This document shows, in pieces, positions 1 through 7,243 of a DNA stretch of 24,205 bases (position 1 is the stretch's first letter; every line of letters begins with the position of its first letter). The stretch comes from an uncultured Erysipelotrichaceae bacterium (GTDB lineage: Bacteria; Bacillota_I; Bacilli_A; Erysipelotrichales; Erysipelotrichaceae): NCBI GenBank assembly GCA_934725085.1, contig CAKVAL010000026.1, positions 1 through 24,205 on the forward strand. The letters are read 5' to 3'. The notes beneath the pieces are model-generated. The model searched no databases, had not been told where the DNA came from, and saw only the letters and a program-made list of their open reading frames with translations. A program made the position numbers and the translations under genes.

Positions 1-89
1 GAAAAAACCTCATATCCGGATTTTTTCAGTGAGAATGTAATTCCACGATTTAAATTTTCATCATCTTCAACCACGAGCACACTTGGCAT
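1..89 (-). CDS. Response regulator, N-terminal fragment (runs off left edge)
   Basis: The reading frame starts at an ATG at 87-89 and continues past base 1, so only 29 codons are visible. The peptide begins MPSVLVVEDDENLNRGI and continues to SGYEVF. The first hydrophobic strand ending in the acidic pair ED-D, followed by a helix and the second strand, is the classic opening of a receiver (REC) domain. These acidic residues bind Mg2+ next to the phosphorylated Asp, which lies outside the window. An AGAGAGG ribosome site at 99-106 sits 8 bases upstream. The output domain is not visible, so OmpR-type DNA binding is only a guess. It lies downstream of rlmD on the same strand. The hybrid kinase at 7244-9319 has its own receiver and is not obviously its partner. 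Confidence 0.8.
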   Translation of the reverse strand, partial: MPSVLVVEDDENLNRGITFSLKKSGYEVF

Positions 90-113
90 AGCATATGCAC
101 CTCTCTTTATTAA

Positions 114-200
114 CTATCTTTCCTCTTCGCTAAGACCTAGTTCATTACATATTTGTTCTACCTTAAAATCATCAGTAGTGACTTTTGACAGCCAACTTAA
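114..200 (-). pseudogene. Possible C-terminal remnant of a degraded gene
   Basis: This is a 28-codon stretch between two in-frame TAG stops, ending 24 bases before the response-regulator start. It contains no ATG, GTG or TTG. The translation includes DDFKVEQICNELGLSEEER, an amphipathic, charged sequence that reads like a real protein C-terminus rather than noise. No upstream frame continues it: the rlmD frame and the others meet stops within about 45 bases. It could be the tail of a gene broken by frameshift or deletion, or chance. I do not recognise the family. Confidence 0.25.
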
Positions 201-238
201 CTAAAAATCACTGTCTTGACATATTGGACTTGAAGCAG

Positions 239-1546
239 TTACTTTTTTGAAAGTTTATTGCTCAACGTAACGACAGTCTCACAAGAAGTAGTAAATGGGA
301 ACATATCAACAGGATAAATATCACTGAAATCATAGTGTTCCTTAAATAGATTTAAGTCTCTAGCTTGAGTAGCGGGATTACATGAGATATAGATAATCTT
401 ATCAATATTAGTTTTGATTATTGAATCAATCAATTCCTTACTCAAACCCTTTCTTGGAGGATCCACAATAAGAACATCCTTATCCTTTAAGTATTTGCTC
501 AAATCACATCTTGCATCATCTAAATAGAAAGTCGCATTAGTAATATTATTCAACTTCGCATTATCCTTAGCATTTTCAACTGCTGCCTCAACAATCTCGA
601 CACCAGTTACTTCCTTACAATACTTAGCCATAAACAATGAAATAGTACCAATACCAGAAAATAAATCTAATAATCTAGTATCTTTATTCACATTAGCTAA
701 ATCTCTTGCGGTTGCATATAGCTTTTGCATCTGATGGTAATTAATTTGATAGAAAGACTTCAAAGAAATCTTAAACTTCAAGCCATCAAATTCATCCACA
801 ATATAATCTCTACCAAACAAGATTTTCTCTTCATCACCCAAGATAACATTATCATTACGAGTATTTAAATTTAAAATAACTGACTTGATTTGATCATATT
901 TTGTTGTAAGCTCATTTGTAACTTCATCAATCTTAGGAATATTAAAGTCCTTAACAATAAATCCAACCATGACCTCATCGGTTCCTCTAGCATGCTTAAT
1001 CAAAATATGTCTAAAGTATTGATCAATCTTCTTATTTAATAAACTATTTTTAATATCATCAAAGATAGTATTAGATAATTCGGTTTGAACATAACACTTA
1101 TCAAATTCAACAATATCGTTTGAGAATTTACGATAGAAACCAAACTTATGATCTCTTACTGGAACCTGTACCTTATTACGATAGAAGAAAGGGTCATCAC
1201 TTCCTAAGACATCATGAATCTTTACATCTAAATCAGCGTTCTTATAAGTAGAAACTAATATTTGTTTCTTAAGCTCTAATTGATAATCATAAGAGATATA
1301 ACGATAATCACAGCCACCACACTTATAGCTAATTGGACAATCTGGTTTTATTCGAAAAGGACTTGCCACGATAAGCTTATCGATAATGCCAAAGGCTAAA
1401 GTCTTCTTATTGGCAATAATCTTAACATCAGCTACTTCACCTGGAATCATTTCCTTGACAAAAACGACCAATCCATCCTTCTTACAAACGCCTTGGCCAT
1501 CTACTGTTATATCAACACATTCAAGTCTTATAATTTCATTCTTCAT
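239..1546 (-). CDS. rlmD: 23S rRNA (uracil-5-)-methyltransferase, RlmD/RlmCD family
   Basis: Predicted SAM-dependent enzyme that makes 5-methyluridine in 23S rRNA. E. coli RlmD modifies U1939; the Bacillus homologue RlmCD modifies both U747 and U1939, so the exact site is open. The 435 residues are full length. A TRAM-like RNA-binding domain covers about residues 5-62. Cysteines 70, 76, 79 (CGGC) and 151 match the four [4Fe-4S] ligands. The SAM motif LDLFSGIG is at 293-300, DPPR at 362-365, the catalytic Cys389 lies in SCNPAT, and Glu423 matches the general base. It follows the operon terminator at 1548-1575 directly: its only Shine-Dalgarno-like GAGG (1557-1560, 10 bases from the ATG) is inside the 3' arm of that hairpin. 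It may therefore depend on read-through. Placement behind gatCAB is shared with many Bacillota. Confidence 0.95.
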   Translation of the reverse strand: MKNEIIRLECVDITVDGQGVCKKDGLVVFVKEMIPGEVADVKIIANKKTLAFGIIDKLIVASPFRIKPDCPISYKCGGCDYRYISYDYQLELKKQILVSTYKNADLDVKIHDVLGSDDPFFYRNKVQVPVRDHKFGFYRKFSNDIVEFDKCYVQTELSNTIFDDIKNSLLNKKIDQYFRHILIKHARGTDEVMVGFIVKDFNIPKIDEVTNELTTKYDQIKSVILNLNTRNDNVILGDEEKILFGRDYIVDEFDGLKFKISLKSFYQINYHQMQKLYATARDLANVNKDTRLLDLFSGIGTISLFMAKYCKEVTGVEIVEAAVENAKDNAKLNNITNATFYLDDARCDLSKYLKDKDVLIVDPPRKGLSKELIDSIIKTNIDKIIYISCNPATQARDLNLFKEHYDFSDIYPVDMFPFTTSCETVVTLSNKLSKK

Positions 1547-1547
1547 G

Positions 1548-1575
1548 AGAAAAAAGCCTCATATAACTATGAGGC
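1548..1575 (-). terminator. Rho-independent terminator after the ligA-gatCAB operon
   Basis: On the minus strand, an 8-bp stem (GCCTCATA with TATGAGGC, arms 1568-1575 and 1556-1563) closes a 4-base loop and is followed by six T residues. The stop codon of the gene at 1567-2175 lies at the top of the stem and in the loop. The 3' arm also supplies the ribosome site of rlmD. Confidence 0.85.
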
Positions 1576-2175
1576 ATCATCCTTTTCTGTAGGCTCTTCA
1601 ATATCATTCTCACCTCTTAAATCAGAAGCAAGTTCTTCATCAACAGCACTAGATACACATTGAACTGAATAAGTATCCATCTTAGAATTCTTAGTCAAAA
1701 TGTAATAGATATTATCATCATCAATCTTGTTGTAGACATTAACAGCTAAATCATACATCTTCTCAGAACTTGAAGCTGTAAAATATGTAGCCATCGGTAA
1801 TTCCTTATTAACAATATTGTAAATATCAACACATAAGTCTTCGATTTGCTTATCAGTTAAAGTATCAACTGTATCTACATTCACACGATATTGAGCAGAA
1901 GTAAGCTCGATATCACACTTTTCAACACCACTTAGGGCCTCAATGCTATTTTTAATGTTGCTTGTATTAGAACTTGTGATAGCTGGATTTAAATCACCCT
2001 TAAAACGATTACCATCAACTGGCTTACCACTTTCTAAGGCAGCAGAAATTAAAATACCACCAAAAATTAAACAAGGAATCAAAATAATAATTAATGAAAT
2101 AATTAATACCAAAGCACCCCTAGATAATTTCTTTTTACCCTTAACTTGTTTTTCTTTCTTATTAACCTTTTCCAT
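1567..2175 (-). CDS. Membrane-anchored protein of unknown function
   Basis: A 202-residue protein I cannot assign to a family. A lysine-rich cytoplasmic tail (residues 1-18) is followed by one strong membrane helix at about 19-46. The remaining ~155 residues should lie outside the cell. The outer part has a flexible Ser/Asn/Thr linker (about 62-76), then what looks like an alternating strand-helix domain (about 77-175), and ends in an acidic tail. There is no lipobox and no recognisable catalytic motif. Cysteines at 87, 115 and 173 could form a disulfide. It starts 10 bases after the gatB stop, so it is the last gene of the ligA-gatCAB operon. I see no clear Shine-Dalgarno, which suggests translational coupling to gatB. 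In Bacillus, dgkB sits between gatB and the rlmCD gene, but this protein has no kinase features. Confidence 0.85.
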   Translation of the reverse strand: MEKVNKKEKQVKGKKKLSRGALVLIISLIIILIPCLIFGGILISAALESGKPVDGNRFKGDLNPAITSSNTSNIKNSIEALSGVEKCDIELTSAQYRVNVDTVDTLTDKQIEDLCVDIYNIVNKELPMATYFTASSSEKMYDLAVNVYNKIDDDNIYYILTKNSKMDTYSVQCVSSAVDEELASDLRGENDIEEPTEKDDAS

Positions 2176-2185
2176 AAGCTATATT

Positions 2186-3613
2186 TTATCTTTTAGATAA
2201 CTCCTTAGTCAACAAATCACTCGCAAGCTTTGGATTAGCCTGACCCTTAGACTTCTTCATAACTTGACCTACCATAAAACCTAACGCTCTATCCTTGCCA
2301 TTCTTGAAGTCCACAATTGATTGAGGATTCTCATCCAATACTTCAGTAACAATCTTCAAGATCTCACCTTCATTAGAAACTTGCTTCATACCCTTTTCCT
2401 CAATAATCTCTTTAGGAGACTTAGAAGTATTAAACATTTCCTCAAGCACTACCTTACCCTGCTTAGAAGAAATCTCACCCTTATCTAAGATATTAGATAA
2501 CATCGCAAGATTCTCATAAGATACAGGAGAAGCAGTGATATCCAAACTATTCTTAGCTAATAAACCAGCTAATTCACTAGTCAATAAATTACATAAACTC
2601 TTAGGATTAGTTGCAGTACTCATAGCTTTATCGAAGTAATTAGCTAATTCCTTATTAGCCAAAATGATAGAAGCATCATACTCATTCAACTTATATTCAC
2701 CCAAATATCTCTTCAACTTAGTATCTGGAAGCTCAGGCATATTAGCCAAAACTTCATCAATCATAGATTGAGAAATACGAACAGGTGGGATATTTGGCTC
2801 AGGGAAGTACTTATAGTCAACACTGCCCTCTTTCTTACGCATGCTAACAGTAGACATTGTCTTCTCATCAAAACGTCTAGTTTCTTGAACAACAGCCTCG
2901 CCACTCTCTAACACTTCAGCCTGTCTTTTAACTTCATAATCGATAGCTTCCTTAACATTGGCGATACTATTCAAGTTCTTAATCTCTACCTTAGTACCAA
3001 AAACCTTAGAACCCTTAGGCATAATAGATACATTGACATCACAACGCATCTCGCCCTCTTCCATCTTCGCATCAGAAATACCAAGATACTCAAAAGTTTG
3101 TCTTAATTTTTCAACATACAATTGAGCCTCAATACCACTTGTAATATCTGGCTCAGAAACAATCTCACACAAAGGAACACCACTTCTGTTATAGTCAATC
3201 AAAGTAAAATCGTTTAAATGGAACTGTTTCGCAGTATCCTCTTCCATATGACAGCGATTAATTCTAATACGCTTATATTCATTATTTAAATAAATATCGA
3301 TATAACCATTAGAACCAATTGGATGAAACTGTTGGGTAATTTGAAAACCCTTAGGCAAGTCACTATAGTAATAATTCTTACGATCAAACTTAACTAAAGT
3401 ATCAATATCCATATGTAAGGCACTACATAAAGCGATAGCCTTCTTTACTGCACCCTTATTTAAACAAGGCAAAGTACCTGGCATACCCAAGTCTACTTCA
3501 TTAGTACAAGTATTAGCCTCTTGTTTAAACTTATAAGGAGCACCAGAGAACATCTTAGTAACTGTATTTAACTCAAGGTGAATTTCAATACCAACAACTA
3601 CATCATATTCCAT
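2186..3613 (-). CDS. gatB: Asp-tRNA(Asn)/Glu-tRNA(Gln) amidotransferase subunit B
   Basis: GatB binds misacylated Glu-tRNA(Gln) or Asp-tRNA(Asn), phosphorylates the acyl group with ATP and lets ammonia from GatA convert it to the amide. The 475 residues match the usual length. The N-terminal kinase-like domain begins with the family hallmark VGIEIHLELNT (residues 7-17). Other family signatures are YYSDLPKGFQITQQ and the EGEMRCDVNVS motif near residue 190. The C-terminal third is the helical YqeY-like tRNA-binding domain. The gene starts 1 base after the gatA stop. A strong GGAGG ribosome site inside the gatA end lies 9 bases before the ATG. Having the complete gatCAB set implies that this organism makes Gln-tRNA and/or Asn-tRNA indirectly. 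Confidence 0.98.
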   Translation of the reverse strand: MEYDVVVGIEIHLELNTVTKMFSGAPYKFKQEANTCTNEVDLGMPGTLPCLNKGAVKKAIALCSALHMDIDTLVKFDRKNYYYSDLPKGFQITQQFHPIGSNGYIDIYLNNEYKRIRINRCHMEEDTAKQFHLNDFTLIDYNRSGVPLCEIVSEPDITSGIEAQLYVEKLRQTFEYLGISDAKMEEGEMRCDVNVSIMPKGSKVFGTKVEIKNLNSIANVKEAIDYEVKRQAEVLESGEAVVQETRRFDEKTMSTVSMRKKEGSVDYKYFPEPNIPPVRISQSMIDEVLANMPELPDTKLKRYLGEYKLNEYDASIILANKELANYFDKAMSTATNPKSLCNLLTSELAGLLAKNSLDITASPVSYENLAMLSNILDKGEISSKQGKVVLEEMFNTSKSPKEIIEEKGMKQVSNEGEILKIVTEVLDENPQSIVDFKNGKDRALGFMVGQVMKKSKGQANPKLASDLLTKELSKR

Positions 3614-3614
3614 A

Positions 3615-4973
3615 TTAAAAATCCTCCTTTGTCATACCCATAAGACCAGTTCTATTTTCGATTGCCTTAGATAAATCAAACATTGTCTGTTCATCAAAAG
3701 GATTAGCAGTAACATTAACACCAACTGGTAAACCACCAACTAACCCCATAGGTAAAGTCAAAGAAGGTAAACCACCAAAGTTACCAATAGCCATATGATT
3801 ATCAGCTATCAAATATTCTAAAGACAATTCATCAGTACTTGTACCATCAATTAGTGGCGCAACACTAGGTGCAGCTGGTGCAATCAAGACATCAGCCTCT
3901 TTTAATTCCCTCATAACTTCATCAACGATTAATCTTCTAATCTTATGAGCCTTCTTCAAGATTCTTTCTTGATTCTCTTCAAATAAGGCATAAGAACCAA
4001 AGATAAATCTCTTCTTAATCCAAGGACCAAAGCCTTCACTACGAGAATTAATCATAATCTCTTCCATAGTCTTGCCATCAGCTCTTCTGCCAAAATTAAT
4101 ACCATCTAAATTAGAATGATTAGCAGTAGCCTCAGCATTGGCAATAATATAGTAAGTAGGAAGAATAGCCTTCATTAACTTTTCATCAAAAGTAACTTCT
4201 TTAACGATAGCACCATCAGCCTTTAAGCCTTCAACTACCTTATTAAACAAGCCCTTTACATCATTATTAGAAATCGCATCAACGACATTCTTAAACACCA
4301 AAACCTTCTTACCCTTAACATCAGCATTTAGATTACTTAAGTAAGGTAAAACTTCCTTATAACTAGAAGTCATATCCCTGTCATCTCTACCAGCTAATAC
4401 CTCAAGCATCTTACAGGCATCATCAATACAAGATGTGAAATAACCTACATGATCTAAAGAAGATGCATAAGGAATAATACCATATCTAGAAATACGACCA
4501 TAAGTTGGTTTAACACCAACAACACCACAATATGAAGCTGGTTTTCTAATAGAGTCACCTGTATCACTACCAATAGCACAACTTAAAGCACCTGAAGCGA
4601 CAAGAACAGCACTACCACCAGAAGAACCACCAGAAATTCTATTTAAATCATAAGGATTTCTAACAGGTCCTGTAACAGCAGTTAAGTTTGTACCACCCAT
4701 TGCAAGTTCATCCATAGAAGCCTTACAAACAGGCACAAAACCATTTGCCTCTAACTTGTCCATAATAGTCGCATTATAAACAGGAACATAATTTTCTAAA
4801 ATCTTACATGAAGCCGTAGTTAAAACACCCTTAGTACATACGTTATCCTTAATACCAATCGCAATACCATCTTTATTAGGTTTGATTGGCGTAACTACGC
4901 AGTTTAGCTTTTCATTAACAGCTAAAACCTTTTCATAAGCTTCTTTTGTACTACATACATTTTCAAATCTCAT
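3615..4973 (-). CDS. gatA: Asp-tRNA(Asn)/Glu-tRNA(Gln) amidotransferase subunit A
   Basis: GatA is the glutaminase of the GatCAB complex and releases ammonia that travels to GatB. It is an amidase-signature protein. The Ser-cisSer-Lys triad is intact: Lys42 in GIKDNV, cis-Ser117 in GGSSGGS, and nucleophile Ser141 in GSDTGDSIRKPA. The usual motif reads TGGS; here it is TGDS with Asp140, a variant I believe occurs in other low-GC Bacillota. The catalytic Lys is at position 42 rather than about 79, as in S. aureus GatA, so the N-terminus is roughly 37 residues shorter than average. An upstream extension is unlikely because the ATG overlaps the gatC stop (TAATG, one shared base). That overlap implies translational coupling. 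Confidence 0.97.
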   Translation of the reverse strand: MRFENVCSTKEAYEKVLAVNEKLNCVVTPIKPNKDGIAIGIKDNVCTKGVLTTASCKILENYVPVYNATIMDKLEANGFVPVCKASMDELAMGGTNLTAVTGPVRNPYDLNRISGGSSGGSAVLVASGALSCAIGSDTGDSIRKPASYCGVVGVKPTYGRISRYGIIPYASSLDHVGYFTSCIDDACKMLEVLAGRDDRDMTSSYKEVLPYLSNLNADVKGKKVLVFKNVVDAISNNDVKGLFNKVVEGLKADGAIVKEVTFDEKLMKAILPTYYIIANAEATANHSNLDGINFGRRADGKTMEEIMINSRSEGFGPWIKKRFIFGSYALFEENQERILKKAHKIRRLIVDEVMRELKEADVLIAPAAPSVAPLIDGTSTDELSLEYLIADNHMAIGNFGGLPSLTLPMGLVGGLPVGVNVTANPFDEQTMFDLSKAIENRTGLMGMTKEDF

Positions 4974-5263
4974 TATTTAAGTACCCTAGGAACTATAACA
5001 TGCCCTGAAATTTGTTTTGGCGCATTAGCCAAAGCATCCTTTTGGCTTAGGACATTAGTTACCTCATCCTCTCTAAAATAAGCAGTTTCATCATCAAAAG
5101 GATAAATCATCTCTTCAACATCGCTTGTATCAATCTCATCAAAAAAACTTAGCATTTTCTCCAACATGCCAAAATCATTAGCGATATCTTCAGCTTCTTT
5201 ATCACTTACATCAAACATCAATTTGTTAGCTAAAATTTTAATCTCTTCTTTTTCCATACCCAT
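4973..5263 (-). CDS. gatC: Asp-tRNA(Asn)/Glu-tRNA(Gln) amidotransferase subunit C
   Basis: GatC is the small subunit that wraps around the GatA-GatB interface and stabilises the complex. About 96 residues fits the family. The N-terminal helix (EEIKILANKLMFDVSDKEAE) and the C-terminal segment with the FREDEV motif match GatC. The start is ambiguous. A TTG at 5266, an ATG at 5263 and an ATG at 5257 are in frame, and none has a clear Shine-Dalgarno. I chose 5263. The ATG at 5257 (MEKEEIK) aligns best with typical GatC starts. The gene begins within a few bases of the ligA stop and is probably translated by coupling. Confidence 0.95.
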   Translation of the reverse strand: MGMEKEEIKILANKLMFDVSDKEAEDIANDFGMLEKMLSFFDEIDTSDVEEMIYPFDDETAYFREDEVTNVLSQKDALANAPKQISGHVIVPRVLK

Positions 5264-5266
5264 CAA

Positions 5267-7243
5267 TTATAGCATGTTTACAAATTCTTCTTCGCTTATT
5301 GTTGTAACACCAAGCTCTTTAGCCTTTGTAAGCTTAGAACCAGCACTTTCACCATATATTACATAATCAGTATTCTTAGAAACACTACTTGCACAATGTG
5401 CCCCTAGATTCTCTAACATCTCACTTGCCTGTTTACGAGTATAAATAGTTAAAGTACCCGTTAAAACAACCGTCTTATCCTTAAATGGACTATTCGAATC
5501 AACCGAATTATCAATATAATTCATATTCAAACCAAACAACTTAAGCTGTTCAATCATCTTGGCATTATTCTCATCACTAAAGTAATCAACAATACCCTCA
5601 GCAGTTATTGGACCAATATCCTTGATATTACTTAAATCCTCAACCGTAGCCTTCATTAGATTGTCCATATTCTTAAAGTTAGAAGCTAAAATCTTAGCAG
5701 CCTTCTCACCTACTTGTCTAATACCTAAGCCAAATAATAACTTTTCTAAAGAATTCTTCTTAGAATTTTCAATAGCTGTCACTAAGTTTTCATAAGACTT
5801 AAGACCAAACTTATCAATATTTAAGATAATATCTTTCTTGTTAAATAATTTATAAATATCCTCAAAACTACTTAAGATGCCATGATTAAAGAAAGTCTCA
5901 ACCTTCTTTTCACCTAGTCCATCAATATTCATCGCATCTCTGCTCGCAAAATGTGCTATGCCAAAGACAAGTCTTGCTGGACAATCACTATTAATACAGA
6001 AATGAGCAGCCTCATCTTCAAAACGATATAACTTGCCACCACACACCGGACATGTATCAGGGAAAACATAAGGAACTTGACTACCATCCCTATTCTCTTT
6101 AACACTTCTTACAACCTCAGGAATGATATCACCAGCCTTACGCACAATAATCGTATCATTTACTCTGATATCCTTTTCTTTAATATAGTCTTCATTATGA
6201 AGTGTCGCATAGCCAATAGTAGTACCAGCACACTTAACAGGAGAAAACTTTGCGTTAGGAGTACACTTGCCAGTTCTACCTACTGTAATAAAAATATCCT
6301 CTACCTTAGTTCTAACTTCTTCTGCTGGGAACTTATAAGCAATTGCCCACTTAGGAATACGTGATGTAAAACCCAATTCCTTTTGCATAGCATAACTATT
6401 AACCTTAATTACCATGCCATCTATTTCATAAGGTAATTCATCACGAATCTTAGCTGTATCATCAATCACCTTAATAACATCCTCGATATTATCACAAAGA
6501 CGCATCGTATCATTTACTCTAAAGCCAAGTCTTTTCGCATACATCAAAGAATCATAATGAGTAGAAGCATTTATATCATCTGGTACATGATACCAGAAAC
6601 CATTTAAGCCTCTTGAAGCTGCAACACTTGAATCTAATTGTCTAATAGAACCAGCTGCTGCATTTCTAGGATTAGCGAACTCATCCTCGCCATTTTCACG
6701 TCTTTTCGCATTCAAACTATAGAAAGCAGCCTTAGGCATATAAACTTCACCCCTAATATCATAACGTTGCTTATAGTTAATCTTTAAAGGAATAGACTTA
6801 ATAGTCTTAACATTATTAGTTACATCCTCACCTACTAAACCGTCACCTCTAGTAACAGCTTGTTTCAAAAGTCCATCTTCATAGATTAAAGACATTGCCA
6901 AACCATCAATCTTATATTCGACACAATATTCAACACTTGGATAAATGTCAGTAATCTTCTTTGACCATTGTCTTAGTTCATCATAAGAAAAGACATCGCC
7001 CAAAGATAACATCGGCTTAGCATGGGTAACCTTATTAAAAGAATCAATAATAGAATAGCCAACCTTATTAGTAGGACTAGCAGGATCATAAAGTTCAGGA
7101 TGCTTAGCCTCTAGTTCCTCCAACTCTCTAAACAACATATCATATTCACTATCCAACATCGTTGGCTTATCAAGCACATGATATTCATAATTACACTTAG
7201 TAATTAAATCCCTTAATTCTTTTATTCTTAATTCATCATTCAT
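5267..7243 (-). CDS. ligA: NAD+-dependent DNA ligase
   Basis: LigA seals nicks during replication and repair using NAD+ as AMP donor. The 658 residues are full length. Order of domains: Ia region (residues 1-60) for NAD+ binding; adenylation domain with nucleophile Lys111 in KIDG; OB fold; a zinc finger with Cys398, Cys401, Cys416 and Cys421; helix-hairpin-helix repeats (about 430-560); and a C-terminal BRCT domain (about 583-658). The ATG follows the stop codon of the histidine-kinase gene with no base between. An AAGGAAGG ribosome site lies about 9 bases upstream, within the kinase gene. In Bacillus and Staphylococcus, ligA follows pcrA; here the upstream neighbour is a sensor kinase. Confidence 0.99.
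   Translation of the reverse strand: MNDELRIKELRDLITKCNYEYHVLDKPTMLDSEYDMLFRELEELEAKHPELYDPASPTNKVGYSIIDSFNKVTHAKPMLSLGDVFSYDELRQWSKKITDIYPSVEYCVEYKIDGLAMSLIYEDGLLKQAVTRGDGLVGEDVTNNVKTIKSIPLKINYKQRYDIRGEVYMPKAAFYSLNAKRRENGEDEFANPRNAAAGSIRQLDSSVAASRGLNGFWYHVPDDINASTHYDSLMYAKRLGFRVNDTMRLCDNIEDVIKVIDDTAKIRDELPYEIDGMVIKVNSYAMQKELGFTSRIPKWAIAYKFPAEEVRTKVEDIFITVGRTGKCTPNAKFSPVKCAGTTIGYATLHNEDYIKEKDIRVNDTIIVRKAGDIIPEVVRSVKENRDGSQVPYVFPDTCPVCGGKLYRFEDEAAHFCINSDCPARLVFGIAHFASRDAMNIDGLGEKKVETFFNHGILSSFEDIYKLFNKKDIILNIDKFGLKSYENLVTAIENSKKNSLEKLLFGLGIRQVGEKAAKILASNFKNMDNLMKATVEDLSNIKDIGPITAEGIVDYFSDENNAKMIEQLKLFGLNMNYIDNSVDSNSPFKDKTVVLTGTLTIYTRKQASEMLENLGAHCASSVSKNTDYVIYGESAGSKLTKAKELGVTTISEEEFVNML

Noticed and set aside
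201..238. Terminator after rlmD
   Set aside because: Only a 4-bp TGTC/GACA stem precedes a short T-run. That is too weak to call.
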